NCBI GenBank assembly: GCA_947177925.1
Contig: CAMWWJ010000059.1
Location: forward strand, 1-12,991
Direction: 5' to 3'
Source: an uncultured Lachnospiraceae bacterium
Lineage (GTDB): Bacteria > Bacillota > Clostridia > Lachnospirales > Lachnospiraceae
DNA length: 12,991 nucleotides
Within the stretch, counting starts at the first letter, position 1, and each line of letters starts with the position of its first letter. The notes under the pieces are model-generated. The model was not told where the DNA came from. It searched no databases and was given only the letters and a program-made list of their open reading frames with translations. The translations under genes and the position numbers were made by a program. Below are positions 5,170-12,991 of this stretch, in pieces.

Positions 5170-8100
5170 ATGGAAAAGAACAGAATACGTCCTATTGCCG
5201 CGGGCAAGAACATACGTATGAGTTATTCACGACAAAAAGAGGTTTTGGATATGCCAAACCTGATCGAGGTTCAAAAAGACTCTTATAACTGGTTTCTGAA
5301 AGAAGGATTGAAAGAAGTATTTGCCGATATTTCTCCAATCGAAGATTACAGCGGCCACTTAAGCTTGGAGTTTGTAGACTTTGAATTGTGTGAAGATGAC
5401 GTAAAGTATTCTATTGAAAAGTGTAAAGAAAGAGATGCGACTTATGCGGCGCCTTTAAAAGTAAAGGTACGTCTTTACAACAAAGAAAAAGAAGAGATCA
5501 GCGAGCATGAGATTTTTATGGGCGACCTGCCCCTTATGACTGAAACAGGTACGTTCGTTATTAACGGTGCGGAAAGAGTTATCGTAAGCCAGTTAGTGCG
5601 TTCGCCGGGTATTTATTATTCAATCGGTCATGACAAGATTGGCAAGGAGCTGTTTTCTTCTACAGTGATTCCGAACCGTGGTGCATGGTTAGAATACGAA
5701 ACCGATTCCAATGACGTTTTCTACGTTCGTGTAGATAGAACAAGAAAAGTACCGATTACAGTACTTCTTCGTGCACTTGGCATAGGCACAAATGACGAAA
5801 TCAGAGAATTATTTGGTGAGGAGCCTAAAATTGAAGCAAGCTTTACGAAAGACGTTTCTGAAAATTATCAAGAAGGTCTTTTAGAGTTATACAAAAAAAT
5901 CCGTCCGGGCGAGCCTCTTTCCGTGGAAAGTGCAGAAAGTCTTATTACGTCTATGTTCTTTGATCCAAGACGTTACGACCTTGCCAAAGTGGGCAGATAT
6001 AAATTCAATAAGAAGCTGGCATTGAGAAACCGTATCAGGCATCAGGTTCTTGCAGAGGATGTTATAGATACCTTTACAGGTGAAGTTCTCGCAGAGGCAG
6101 GAACAACTGTAACTGCTGAGTTAGCAGATGCTATCCAAAATGCAGCAGTACCTTATGTATATGTGCAGACAGAAGAAAAAAATATAAAGATTCTTTCCAA
6201 TATGATGGTAGATATTACAAGCTTTGTGGACTGTAATCCAAAAGAGCTTGGTGTAACAGAGCTTGTTTATTTTCCGGTATTACAGAGCATTCTTGAGGAA
6301 TACAGCGATAAGCCGGATGAGTTAGCGCGTGCTATACAGAAAAATATCAGCGAGCTGATTCCAAAGCATATTACAAAGGAAGATATCATCGCCTCCATAA
6401 ACTACAATATCCATTTAGAATATGGCATTGGCAATGATGATGATATTGACCATTTGGGTAACAGAAGAATCAGAGCGGTAGGAGAGCTTTTACAGAATCA
6501 GTACAGAATCGGATTATCCAGACTGGAAAGAGTTGTAAGAGAAAGAATGACCACTCATGATGCGGAAGAAATTTCGCCTCAGGTTTTGATTAATATTAAG
6601 CCGGTACAGGCAGCTGTAAAGGAGTTTTTTGGTTCTTCCCAGTTATCACAGTTTATGGATCAGAACAATCCGCTGGGTGAGCTGACACATAAGAGACGTT
6701 TGTCCGCACTGGGACCGGGTGGTCTTTCCAGAGACCGGGCCGGATTTGAGGTTCGTGATGTTCACTATTCCCATTACGGAAGAATGTGCCCTATCGAGAC
6801 ACCGGAAGGTCCTAACATTGGTCTGATCAACTCCCTTGCTACTTATGCGAGAATCAATGAATACGGCTTTGTAGAAGCGCCATACCGTGAAATAGATAAA
6901 ACCGACCCGGAAAATCCAAGGGTAACCGACAAAGTTGTTTATATGACAGCTGATGAAGAAGACAATTATCATGTAGCACAGGCTAACGAAGCTTTAGATG
7001 AAAATGGACATTTTGTAAGAAAGATGGTTTCCGGTCGTTATAAGGAAGAAACACAGGAGTATCCAAAATCCATGTTTGATTATATGGATGTATCTCCAAA
7101 GATGGTATTTTCCGTTGCTACCGCACTGATTCCTTTCCTGGAAAATGACGATGCCAATCGTGCGCTTATGGGATCTAACATGCAGCGTCAGGCAGTGCCC
7201 CTTTTAATTACAGAGGCGCCGGTAGTAGGTACAGGTATGGAACCAAAAGCTGCTGTTGACTCAGGGGTATGTGTGGTTGCCAAAAAAGCCGGTACAGTAG
7301 ATTATGTTTCCTCCAAGCTCATCAAAATTACCTATGATGACGGAGAAAAGGAGGAATACCGCTTAACAAAGTTTGCAAGAAGTAACCAGTCGAACTGCTA
7401 TAACCAGAAGCCTATTGTATTTAAAGGAGACCATGTAGCACAAGGACAGGTAATTGCAGACGGACCATCTACAGAAGGCGGTGAGCTTGCTCTTGGCAAG
7501 AATCCTCTCATTGGTTTTATGACTTGGGAAGGTTATAACTATGAGGATGCTGTTTTATTAAGCGAAAGACTGGTTCAGGAAGATGTTTATACATCCGTTC
7601 ATATAGAAGAATACGAGGCAGAAGCAAGAGATACCAAGCTGGGACCGGAAGAAATCACAAGAGATGTTCCAGGTGTAGGTGATGATGCGTTAAAGGATCT
7701 GGATGACAGAGGTGTTATCCGTATCGGAGCAGAGGTTCGCGCAGGAGATATTCTGGTAGGTAAAGTAACTCCGAAGGGAGAGACAGAACTGACAGCAGAA
7801 GAAAGACTTCTTCGTGCCATCTTTGGAGAAAAGGCTAGAGAAGTAAGGGATACTTCGCTGAAGGTGCCTCATGGTGAATATGGTATCGTAGTGGATGCAA
7901 AGGTATTTACAAGGGAAAACGGCGATGAATTATCACCGGGTGTAAATCAGGCAGTCCGCATTTATATTGCCCAGAAGAGAAAGATTTCCGTAGGCGATAA
8001 GATGGCTGGACGTCATGGAAACAAGGGTGTAGTTTCCCGTGTACTGCCGGTAGAGGATATGCCATATCTGCCGAACGGACGTCCTCTTGATATTGTATTG

Positions 8101-9024
8101 AATCCTCTTGGCGTGCCGTCCCGTATGAACATTGGACAGGTATTGGAAATCCATTTGTCACTGGCAGCAAAGGCATTGGGCTTTAATGTGGCAACACCAG
8201 TATTTGACGGTGCCAATGAACGGGATATCATGGACACGTTAGATGTTGCCAACGATTATGTAAACACCGAATGGGAAGAGTTTGAAGCAAAGTATAAGGA
8301 TGAGCTTCTTCCAGAGGTGATGGAATATTTATACGAAAACAGAGAACACAGGAAAGTCTGGGAGGGCGTGCCTATTTCCAAGGACGGTAAGGTAAGGCTG
8401 AGAGACGGCCGTACAGGAGAATATTTTGATTCGCCGGTAACCATTGGACATATGCATTATCTGAAGCTGCACCATCTGGTAGACGATAAGATCCATGCAC
8501 GTTCTACCGGTCCTTACTCCTTAGTAACCCAGCAGCCTTTAGGTGGTAAAGCACAGTTCGGCGGACAGAGATTTGGTGAAATGGAAGTTTGGGCATTGGA
8601 GGCATATGGTGCATCATACACCCTTCAGGAAATCTTAACGGTAAAATCCGATGATGTGATAGGCCGTGTTAAGACATATGAAGCAATTATTAAGGGCGAC
8701 AATATTCCTGAACCGGGAATTCCGGAATCCTTCAAGGTTCTTTTGAAAGAATTACAGTCTCTTGGCCTGGATGTAAAGGTGTTAAGAGAAGATCATACTG
8801 AAGTGGAAATTATGGAAACAATCGATTATGGTGAAAACGATTACCGTTATGAGATTGAAGGAGATTCCAAAGACTATGATTACGAACGGGGATCATTAGG
8901 CTCTATGGGGTATCAGCAGCAGGAGTTTGATGCGGAAGGAGAATTAGTAAGCGCAGAAGACGAGGAAGAAGCAGAGTTGGAAGAGGAATTTTCCGAAGAA
9001 TTTGCAGGAAGCTTTGAAGAGTAA
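5170..9024 (+). CDS. rpoB: DNA-directed RNA polymerase subunit beta
   Basis: The beta subunit of RNA polymerase forms half of the catalytic cleft. The 1284-residue product begins MEKNRIRPIAAG and contains all expected blocks. The rifampicin-binding region reads GSSQLSQFMDQNNPLGELTH from residue 488, then KRRLSALGPGGL; the positions matching E. coli D516, H526 and S531 are D497, H507 and S512, all wild type. GDKMAGRHGNKG is at 942-953, and GGKAQFGGQRFGEMEVWALE lies near the C-terminus in the part that contacts beta'. About 40 residues around 1027-1066 (VANDYVNTEWEEF onward) look like an insertion relative to Bacillus and E. coli. Residues after about 1206 form an acidic, Tyr- and Glu-rich tail. 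The ATG at 5170 is preferred because GGGGTGA (5156-5162) is seven bases before it; the ATG at 5164 adds two residues and is only one base from that site. rpoC follows after 39 bases. Confidence 0.98.
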   Translation: MEKNRIRPIAAGKNIRMSYSRQKEVLDMPNLIEVQKDSYNWFLKEGLKEVFADISPIEDYSGHLSLEFVDFELCEDDVKYSIEKCKERDATYAAPLKVKVRLYNKEKEEISEHEIFMGDLPLMTETGTFVINGAERVIVSQLVRSPGIYYSIGHDKIGKELFSSTVIPNRGAWLEYETDSNDVFYVRVDRTRKVPITVLLRALGIGTNDEIRELFGEEPKIEASFTKDVSENYQEGLLELYKKIRPGEPLSVESAESLITSMFFDPRRYDLAKVGRYKFNKKLALRNRIRHQVLAEDVIDTFTGEVLAEAGTTVTAELADAIQNAAVPYVYVQTEEKNIKILSNMMVDITSFVDCNPKELGVTELVYFPVLQSILEEYSDKPDELARAIQKNISELIPKHITKEDIIASINYNIHLEYGIGNDDDIDHLGNRRIRAVGELLQNQYRIGLSRLERVVRERMTTHDAEEISPQVLINIKPVQAAVKEFFGSSQLSQFMDQNNPLGELTHKRRLSALGPGGLSRDRAGFEVRDVHYSHYGRMCPIETPEGPNIGLINSLATYARINEYGFVEAPYREIDKTDPENPRVTDKVVYMTADEEDNYHVAQANEALDENGHFVRKMVSGRYKEETQEYPKSMFDYMDVSPKMVFSVATALIPFLENDDANRALMGSNMQRQAVPLLITEAPVVGTGMEPKAAVDSGVCVVAKKAGTVDYVSSKLIKITYDDGEKEEYRLTKFARSNQSNCYNQKPIVFKGDHVAQGQVIADGPSTEGGELALGKNPLIGFMTWEGYNYEDAVLLSERLVQEDVYTSVHIEEYEAEARDTKLGPEEITRDVPGVGDDALKDLDDRGVIRIGAEVRAGDILVGKVTPKGETELTAEERLLRAIFGEKAREVRDTSLKVPHGEYGIVVDAKVFTRENGDELSPGVNQAVRIYIAQKRKISVGDKMAGRHGNKGVVSRVLPVEDMPYLPNGRPLDIVLNPLGVPSRMNIGQVLEIHLSLAAKALGFNVATPVFDGANERDIMDTLDVANDYVNTEWEEFEAKYKDELLPEVMEYLYENREHRKVWEGVPISKDGKVRLRDGRTGEYFDSPVTIGHMHYLKLHHLVDDKIHARSTGPYSLVTQQPLGGKAQFGGQRFGEMEVWALEAYGASYTLQEILTVKSDDVIGRVKTYEAIIKGDNIPEPGIPESFKVLLKELQSLGLDVKVLREDHTEVEIMETIDYGENDYRYEIEGDSKDYDYERGSLGSMGYQQQEFDAEGELVSAEDEEEAELEEEFSEEFAGSFEE

Positions 9025-9063
9025 AAAATGATTCTGTCAACGTAATTGGAAGGAGTGCCATAA

Positions 9064-12000
9064 ATGTCGGAAATAAAAAACGAATCATATCAGCCAATGA
9101 CATTTGATGCTATCAAAATCGGATTGGCTTCCCCGGAGAAGATCAGAGAATGGTCCAGGGGAGAAGTATTAAAGCCGGAAACAATAAACTATAGGACATT
9201 AAAACCGGAAAGAGAAGGACTCTTCTGTGAGAAGATCTTTGGACCCAGCAAGGATTGGGAATGTCATTGTGGTAAATATAAGAAAATCAGATATAAAGGT
9301 GTTGTCTGTGACAGGTGCGGCGTAGAAGTTACAAAGTCAAATGTGCGCAGGGAGCGTATGGGACATATTGAGCTTGCCGCTCCGGTTTCCCATATCTGGT
9401 ATTTTAAAGGTATCCCCAGCAGAATGGGACTTATCCTTGATTTGTCTCCGAGAGTGCTTGAAAAGGTATTGTATTTCGCATCCTATATCGTGCTTGATCC
9501 GGGTGAAACAACCTTTGAATATAAGCAGGTATTATCAGAAAAAGAATATCAGGATGCAAGAGAAGAGTTCGGCAATAAGTTCCGTGTAGGCATGGGTGCT
9601 GAAGCCATTAAGGAATTGCTTCAGGCAATTGATCTGGATGGAGAAGCGGAAGAATTAAGAGCCGGTTTAAAGGATTCAACCGGACAAAAAAGAGCAAGAA
9701 TCATTAAGAGGCTGGAAGTAGTGGAAGCCTTCCGTGAATCCGAAAACAAACCGGAATGGATGATTATGGATGCGGTCCCGGTTATTCCGCCGGATCTGCG
9801 TCCTATGGTACAGTTGGATGGCGGACGTTTTGCCACCTCAGATTTAAATGATTTATACCGCAGGATCATTAATCGTAACAATCGTTTAAAAAGACTTCTT
9901 GAATTAGGAGCGCCGGATATTATTGTGCGCAACGAAAAGAGAATGCTTCAGGAAGCGGTAGATGCCCTGATTGACAATGGAAGAAGAGGAAGACCTGTTA
10001 CCGGACCGGGAAACAGAGCATTAAAATCCTTATCCGACATGTTAAAGGGTAAATCCGGACGTTTCCGCCAGAACCTGTTAGGAAAGCGTGTGGATTATTC
10101 CGGACGTTCCGTTATCGTGGTAGGACCGGAATTGAAGATTTACCAGTGCGGACTTCCAAAGGAAATGGCAATTGAGCTTTTCAAGCCCTTTGTTATGAAA
10201 GAGCTGGTAGCAAGAGGAATCTCACAAAATATAAAGAATGCAAAGAAATTAGTAGAAAAACTGGATACCGGAGTCTGGGATGTTTTGGAAGAGGTTATTA
10301 AGGAGCACCCGGTTATGTTAAACCGTGCCCCCACACTTCACAGACTTGGAATTCAGGCGTTTGAGCCCATTTTAGTAGAGGGTAAGGCAATTAAGCTTCA
10401 TCCCCTTGTATGTACCGCTTACAATGCGGACTTTGACGGTGACCAGATGGCTGTCCATCTTCCTCTTTCGGTGGAAGCCCAGGCAGAATGCCGGTTTTTA
10501 CTGTTATCACCAAACAATCTGTTAAAGCCTTCCGACGGCGGTCCTGTAGCCGTTCCTTCACAGGATATGGTGCTTGGAATCTATTATCTGACTCAGGAAA
10601 GACCTGGTGCAAAGGGAGAAGGAAAGGCATTTAAGAATGTAAATGAAGCAATTCTGGCTTATGAAAATGCGGCACTGACCCTTCATTCCAGAATTACGGT
10701 CAGAATGACCAAAACCATGGCAGACGGAACTGTCAAAATGGGTAACGTAGAATCCACCTTGGGAAGATTTATCTTAAATGAAATCATTCCACAGGATTTG
10801 GGCTTCGTAGACCGTTCAAAGCCGGGAAATGACCTGGCGCTGGAAGTAGATTTCCATGTAGGCAAAAAGGGCTTGAAGCAGATATTGGAAAAAGTCATCA
10901 ATACCCATGGCGCTACAAAGACGGCCGAAGTATTGGATGATATTAAGGCAATGGGATACAAATATTCCACAAGAGCTGCCATGACCGTATCCATTTCCGA
11001 TATGACAGTGCCAGAGAAAAAGCAGGAAATGCTGGAACAGGCTCAGCACACAGTTGACCTTATTACAAGAAATTATAACCGTGGACTTATTACCGAGGAG
11101 GAAAGATACCGTACGGTAGTAGAAACATGGAATGAAACAGATAAAGAACTGACACAGGTACTGTTAGACGGACTTGACCAGTATAACAACATTTACATGA
11201 TGGCAGACTCCGGCGCCCGTGGTTCCAACCAGCAGATCAAGCAGCTTGCAGGTATGCGTGGACTTATGGCGGATACAACCGGACGGACAATCGAGCTTCC
11301 TATCAAGTCCAATTTCCGTGAAGGTCTTGACGTACTGGAATACTTCATGTCTGCTCACGGTGCGAGAAAAGGTCTTTCCGATACAGCCCTTCGTACAGCG
11401 GACTCCGGTTACCTGACAAGACGTATGGTTGATGTTTCTCAGGAACTGATTATCAGAGAAACGGACTGTTCAGAAGGAAAAGATGTCATTCCTGGCATGG
11501 TAGTAAAGGCATTCATGGATGGAAAAGAAACCATCGAAGGTCTTTATGACAGAATCAATGGCAGATATTCCTGTGAAGACATTAAAGATAATAAAGGCAA
11601 TATCATTGTAAAGGCAAATCATATGATTACCCCAAGCCGTGCTTCCAAGATCATGAGTGTGGGTGTAAACGAAAAAGGTGAGCCTATTGAAGAAGTAAAG
11701 ATTCGTACCATTTTAACCTGCCGTTCCCATGTGGGTATCTGTGCAAAATGTTACGGTGCCAACATGGCAACCGGTGAGGCAGTACAGGTAGGTGAAGCAG
11801 TAGGTATTATTGCTGCCCAGTCCATTGGTGAACCTGGTACACAGCTTACCATGCGTACTTTCCATACCGGCGGTGTGGCAGGTGACGATATCACACAGGG
11901 TCTTCCTCGTGTAGAAGAACTTTTTGAAGCAAGAAAGCCAAAGGGACTTGCCATTATTGCAGAATTTGGTGGAACAGCTACCATAAAAGATACAAAGAAG

Positions 12001-12771
12001 AAACGTGAAATCGTAATTACCAATGATGAAACGGGAGAAAGCAAGACTTACCTGATTCCTTACGGTTCCCGTATCAAGATTTTAGACGGCGCCGTATTAG
12101 AGGCCGGTGATGAATTGACAGAAGGTAGTGTCAATCCTCATGATCTGTTAAAGATCAAAGGCATGCGTGCAGTACAGGATTATATGCTCAGAGAAGTACA
12201 AAGAGTGTACCGTCTGCAGGGTGTAGATATTTCCGATAAGCATATTGAAGTGATCGTTCGTCAGATGCTTAAGAAAATCCGGGTTGAGAATAACGGAGAC
12301 GCAGACTTCTTACCGGGTACTTTAGTGGATGTACTGGAGTTTGAGGATATCAATGAAAAACTGATAGCGGAAGGCAAAGAGCCGGCAGAGGGACAACAGG
12401 TAATGCTTGGTATTACAAAGGCTTCCCTTGCAACCAATTCCTTCTTATCAGCAGCATCCTTCCAGGAGACCACAAAGGTTCTGACAGAAGCAGCCATTAA
12501 AGGAAAGGTTGATCCTCTTATCGGCTTAAAGGAAAATGTTATTATCGGTAAGCTCATCCCGGCAGGAACCGGCATGAAGCAATACAGAAATGTGGCACTT
12601 GACACAGATAAGAAATTAGAAGATGTTATTTCCTTTGATGATGAATTCCTGTTTGACGACGAATTCGAGGAAGAAGAGGAGGTGCTTGCTATCAGTGAAG
12701 AACTGGAAGAAGTACCGGAAGAGCTTTCTGAAGAGAGCGTTGAAGAAGTGTTGGAATTAACAGAAGAGTAA
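9064..12771 (+). CDS. rpoC: DNA-directed RNA polymerase subunit beta'
   Basis: The beta' subunit carries the active-site metal and the clamp of RNA polymerase. The 1235-residue product shows the N-terminal zinc-binding site C67-x-C69 and C82-x2-C85, and the catalytic NADFDGD motif with D456, D458 and D460. The second zinc site is C802, C886, C893 and C896, spaced as in E. coli (814, 888, 895, 898). The trigger loop is at 926-937 (TQLTMRTFHTGG), with H934 matching E. coli H936. Length is normal for a firmicute beta' plus an acidic C-terminal tail of about 45 residues (from about 1190, rich in Glu and Asp). AAGGAG (9050-9055), eight bases before the ATG, supports the start. It is co-transcribed with rpoB across a 39-base gap with no terminator, and an intrinsic terminator follows. 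No intein, frameshift or missing catalytic residue is seen. Confidence 0.98.
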   Translation: MSEIKNESYQPMTFDAIKIGLASPEKIREWSRGEVLKPETINYRTLKPEREGLFCEKIFGPSKDWECHCGKYKKIRYKGVVCDRCGVEVTKSNVRRERMGHIELAAPVSHIWYFKGIPSRMGLILDLSPRVLEKVLYFASYIVLDPGETTFEYKQVLSEKEYQDAREEFGNKFRVGMGAEAIKELLQAIDLDGEAEELRAGLKDSTGQKRARIIKRLEVVEAFRESENKPEWMIMDAVPVIPPDLRPMVQLDGGRFATSDLNDLYRRIINRNNRLKRLLELGAPDIIVRNEKRMLQEAVDALIDNGRRGRPVTGPGNRALKSLSDMLKGKSGRFRQNLLGKRVDYSGRSVIVVGPELKIYQCGLPKEMAIELFKPFVMKELVARGISQNIKNAKKLVEKLDTGVWDVLEEVIKEHPVMLNRAPTLHRLGIQAFEPILVEGKAIKLHPLVCTAYNADFDGDQMAVHLPLSVEAQAECRFLLLSPNNLLKPSDGGPVAVPSQDMVLGIYYLTQERPGAKGEGKAFKNVNEAILAYENAALTLHSRITVRMTKTMADGTVKMGNVESTLGRFILNEIIPQDLGFVDRSKPGNDLALEVDFHVGKKGLKQILEKVINTHGATKTAEVLDDIKAMGYKYSTRAAMTVSISDMTVPEKKQEMLEQAQHTVDLITRNYNRGLITEEERYRTVVETWNETDKELTQVLLDGLDQYNNIYMMADSGARGSNQQIKQLAGMRGLMADTTGRTIELPIKSNFREGLDVLEYFMSAHGARKGLSDTALRTADSGYLTRRMVDVSQELIIRETDCSEGKDVIPGMVVKAFMDGKETIEGLYDRINGRYSCEDIKDNKGNIIVKANHMITPSRASKIMSVGVNEKGEPIEEVKIRTILTCRSHVGICAKCYGANMATGEAVQVGEAVGIIAAQSIGEPGTQLTMRTFHTGGVAGDDITQGLPRVEELFEARKPKGLAIIAEFGGTATIKDTKKKREIVITNDETGESKTYLIPYGSRIKILDGAVLEAGDELTEGSVNPHDLLKIKGMRAVQDYMLREVQRVYRLQGVDISDKHIEVIVRQMLKKIRVENNGDADFLPGTLVDVLEFEDINEKLIAEGKEPAEGQQVMLGITKASLATNSFLSAASFQETTKVLTEAAIKGKVDPLIGLKENVIIGKLIPAGTGMKQYRNVALDTDKKLEDVISFDDEFLFDDEFEEEEEVLAISEELEEVPEELSEESVEEVLELTEE

Positions 12772-12778
12772 GATTGAG

Positions 12779-12821
12779 AAGCGCCGCATCTGGCTTTTAA
12801 GGGCTGGATGGGGTGCTTTTT
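12779..12821 (+). terminator. Intrinsic terminator after rpoC
   Basis: The arms 12779-12794 (AAGCGCCGCATCTGGC) and 12803-12818 (GCTGGATGGGGTGCTT) pair over 16 positions with one G-G mismatch and three G-U pairs, around an 8-base loop. The 3' arm runs into a T-run ending at 12821. It begins eight bases after the rpoC stop and should end the rpoBC transcript. Confidence 0.85.
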
Positions 12822-12891
12822 AGTTAGGTATGAGGGGGAGTGGCTGCGGACGCAAAAGAGGGATGAGGGCGGATTCCATGCGGTGTTTTTG

Positions 12892-12978
12892 ATGCCGGTT
12901 TTCCTAAACAGCCTGATGTAAGGTGTTGGTACCGTCCGGGGCGGAATATAGCGGCGTCCATGCCGCAATATTCCTAAA
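12892..12978. repeat. Inverted and partial direct repeats in the gene-free 3' end
   Basis: The last 170 bases (12822-12991) show no convincing gene on either strand. GGAATATAGCGGC (12943-12955) and GCCGCAATATTCC (12962-12974) form a 13-position stem with a single A-A mismatch and a 6-base loop. A partial direct repeat links 12892-12908 (ATGCCG, one base, then TTTTCCTAAA) with 12960-12978 (ATGCCG, then CAATATTCCTAAA). The tract is visibly richer in G and C than the flanking genes. It may be a dispersed intergenic palindromic element, a structured leader of the next gene, or part of a longer repeat that continues beyond the window. Confidence 0.4.
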
Positions 12979-12991
12979 ATGTGTGCCGGGC

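Noticed and set aside
6631..6705. Possible rifampicin-resistance changes in rpoB
   Set aside because: The key positions D497, H507 and S512 and their neighbours match the sensitive consensus. The I-to-L and S-to-G differences from E. coli are normal variation.
12261..12968. A 235-codon minus-strand frame covering the 3' end of rpoC and extending beyond it
   Set aside because: Most of it is antisense to the acidic rpoC tail and is a serine-rich mirror of GAA/GAG codons. The part beyond rpoC crosses the terminator and the repeat tract, and there is no ribosome binding site that I can see.

Overview
The window looks like a chromosomal piece of a low-to-moderate GC Gram-positive bacterium of the class Clostridia, most likely family Lachnospiraceae. 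The signs are strong AGGAGG-type ribosome binding sites, a firmicute-type ribosomal L10 leader RNA ahead of rplJ, and RpoB and RpoC sequences of the clostridial kind with long acidic C-terminal tails. RpoB also carries an extra segment near its C-terminal third that I do not recall from Bacillus subtilis or E. coli. The family assignment is inference from memory of these proteins, not from a search.

Positions 1 to about 3660 are accessory. A 5'-open HNH nuclease gene with a Cas9-like HNH motif is followed closely by a small four-helix membrane protein of the PsiE type. Next comes a gene-free stretch of about 280 bases with nested inverted repeats and a short, probably decayed reading frame. 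A transmembrane methyl-accepting chemotaxis protein with a dCache sensor follows and carries most of an amino-acid-binding signature.

Positions 3705 to 5015 hold the rplJ-rplL transcription unit. A strong promoter drives an L10 leader RNA that ends in an intrinsic terminator (an attenuator), then the genes for ribosomal stalk proteins L10 and L7/L12, then a strong terminator. An intercistronic hairpin lies between the two genes.

Positions 5050 to 12821 hold rpoB-rpoC, the beta and beta' subunits of RNA polymerase, with their own sigma-A-type promoter and a terminator after rpoC. The promoter contains a perfect 10-bp palindrome with a GTATAC core, and a second GTATAC copy lies exactly 45 bp downstream. 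The rifampicin-binding region reads as wild type.

The last 170 bases contain no convincing gene but do hold a 13-bp imperfect inverted repeat and a partial direct repeat. rplK-rplA is not directly upstream and rpsL is not immediately downstream, so the classical cluster is interrupted on its 5' side and cleanly terminated on its 3' side. Nothing here is clearly a new system. The most useful leads are the HNH gene cut by the window edge, the attenuator pairing in the L10 leader, the GTATAC pair over the rpoBC promoter, and the lineage-specific RpoB segment.
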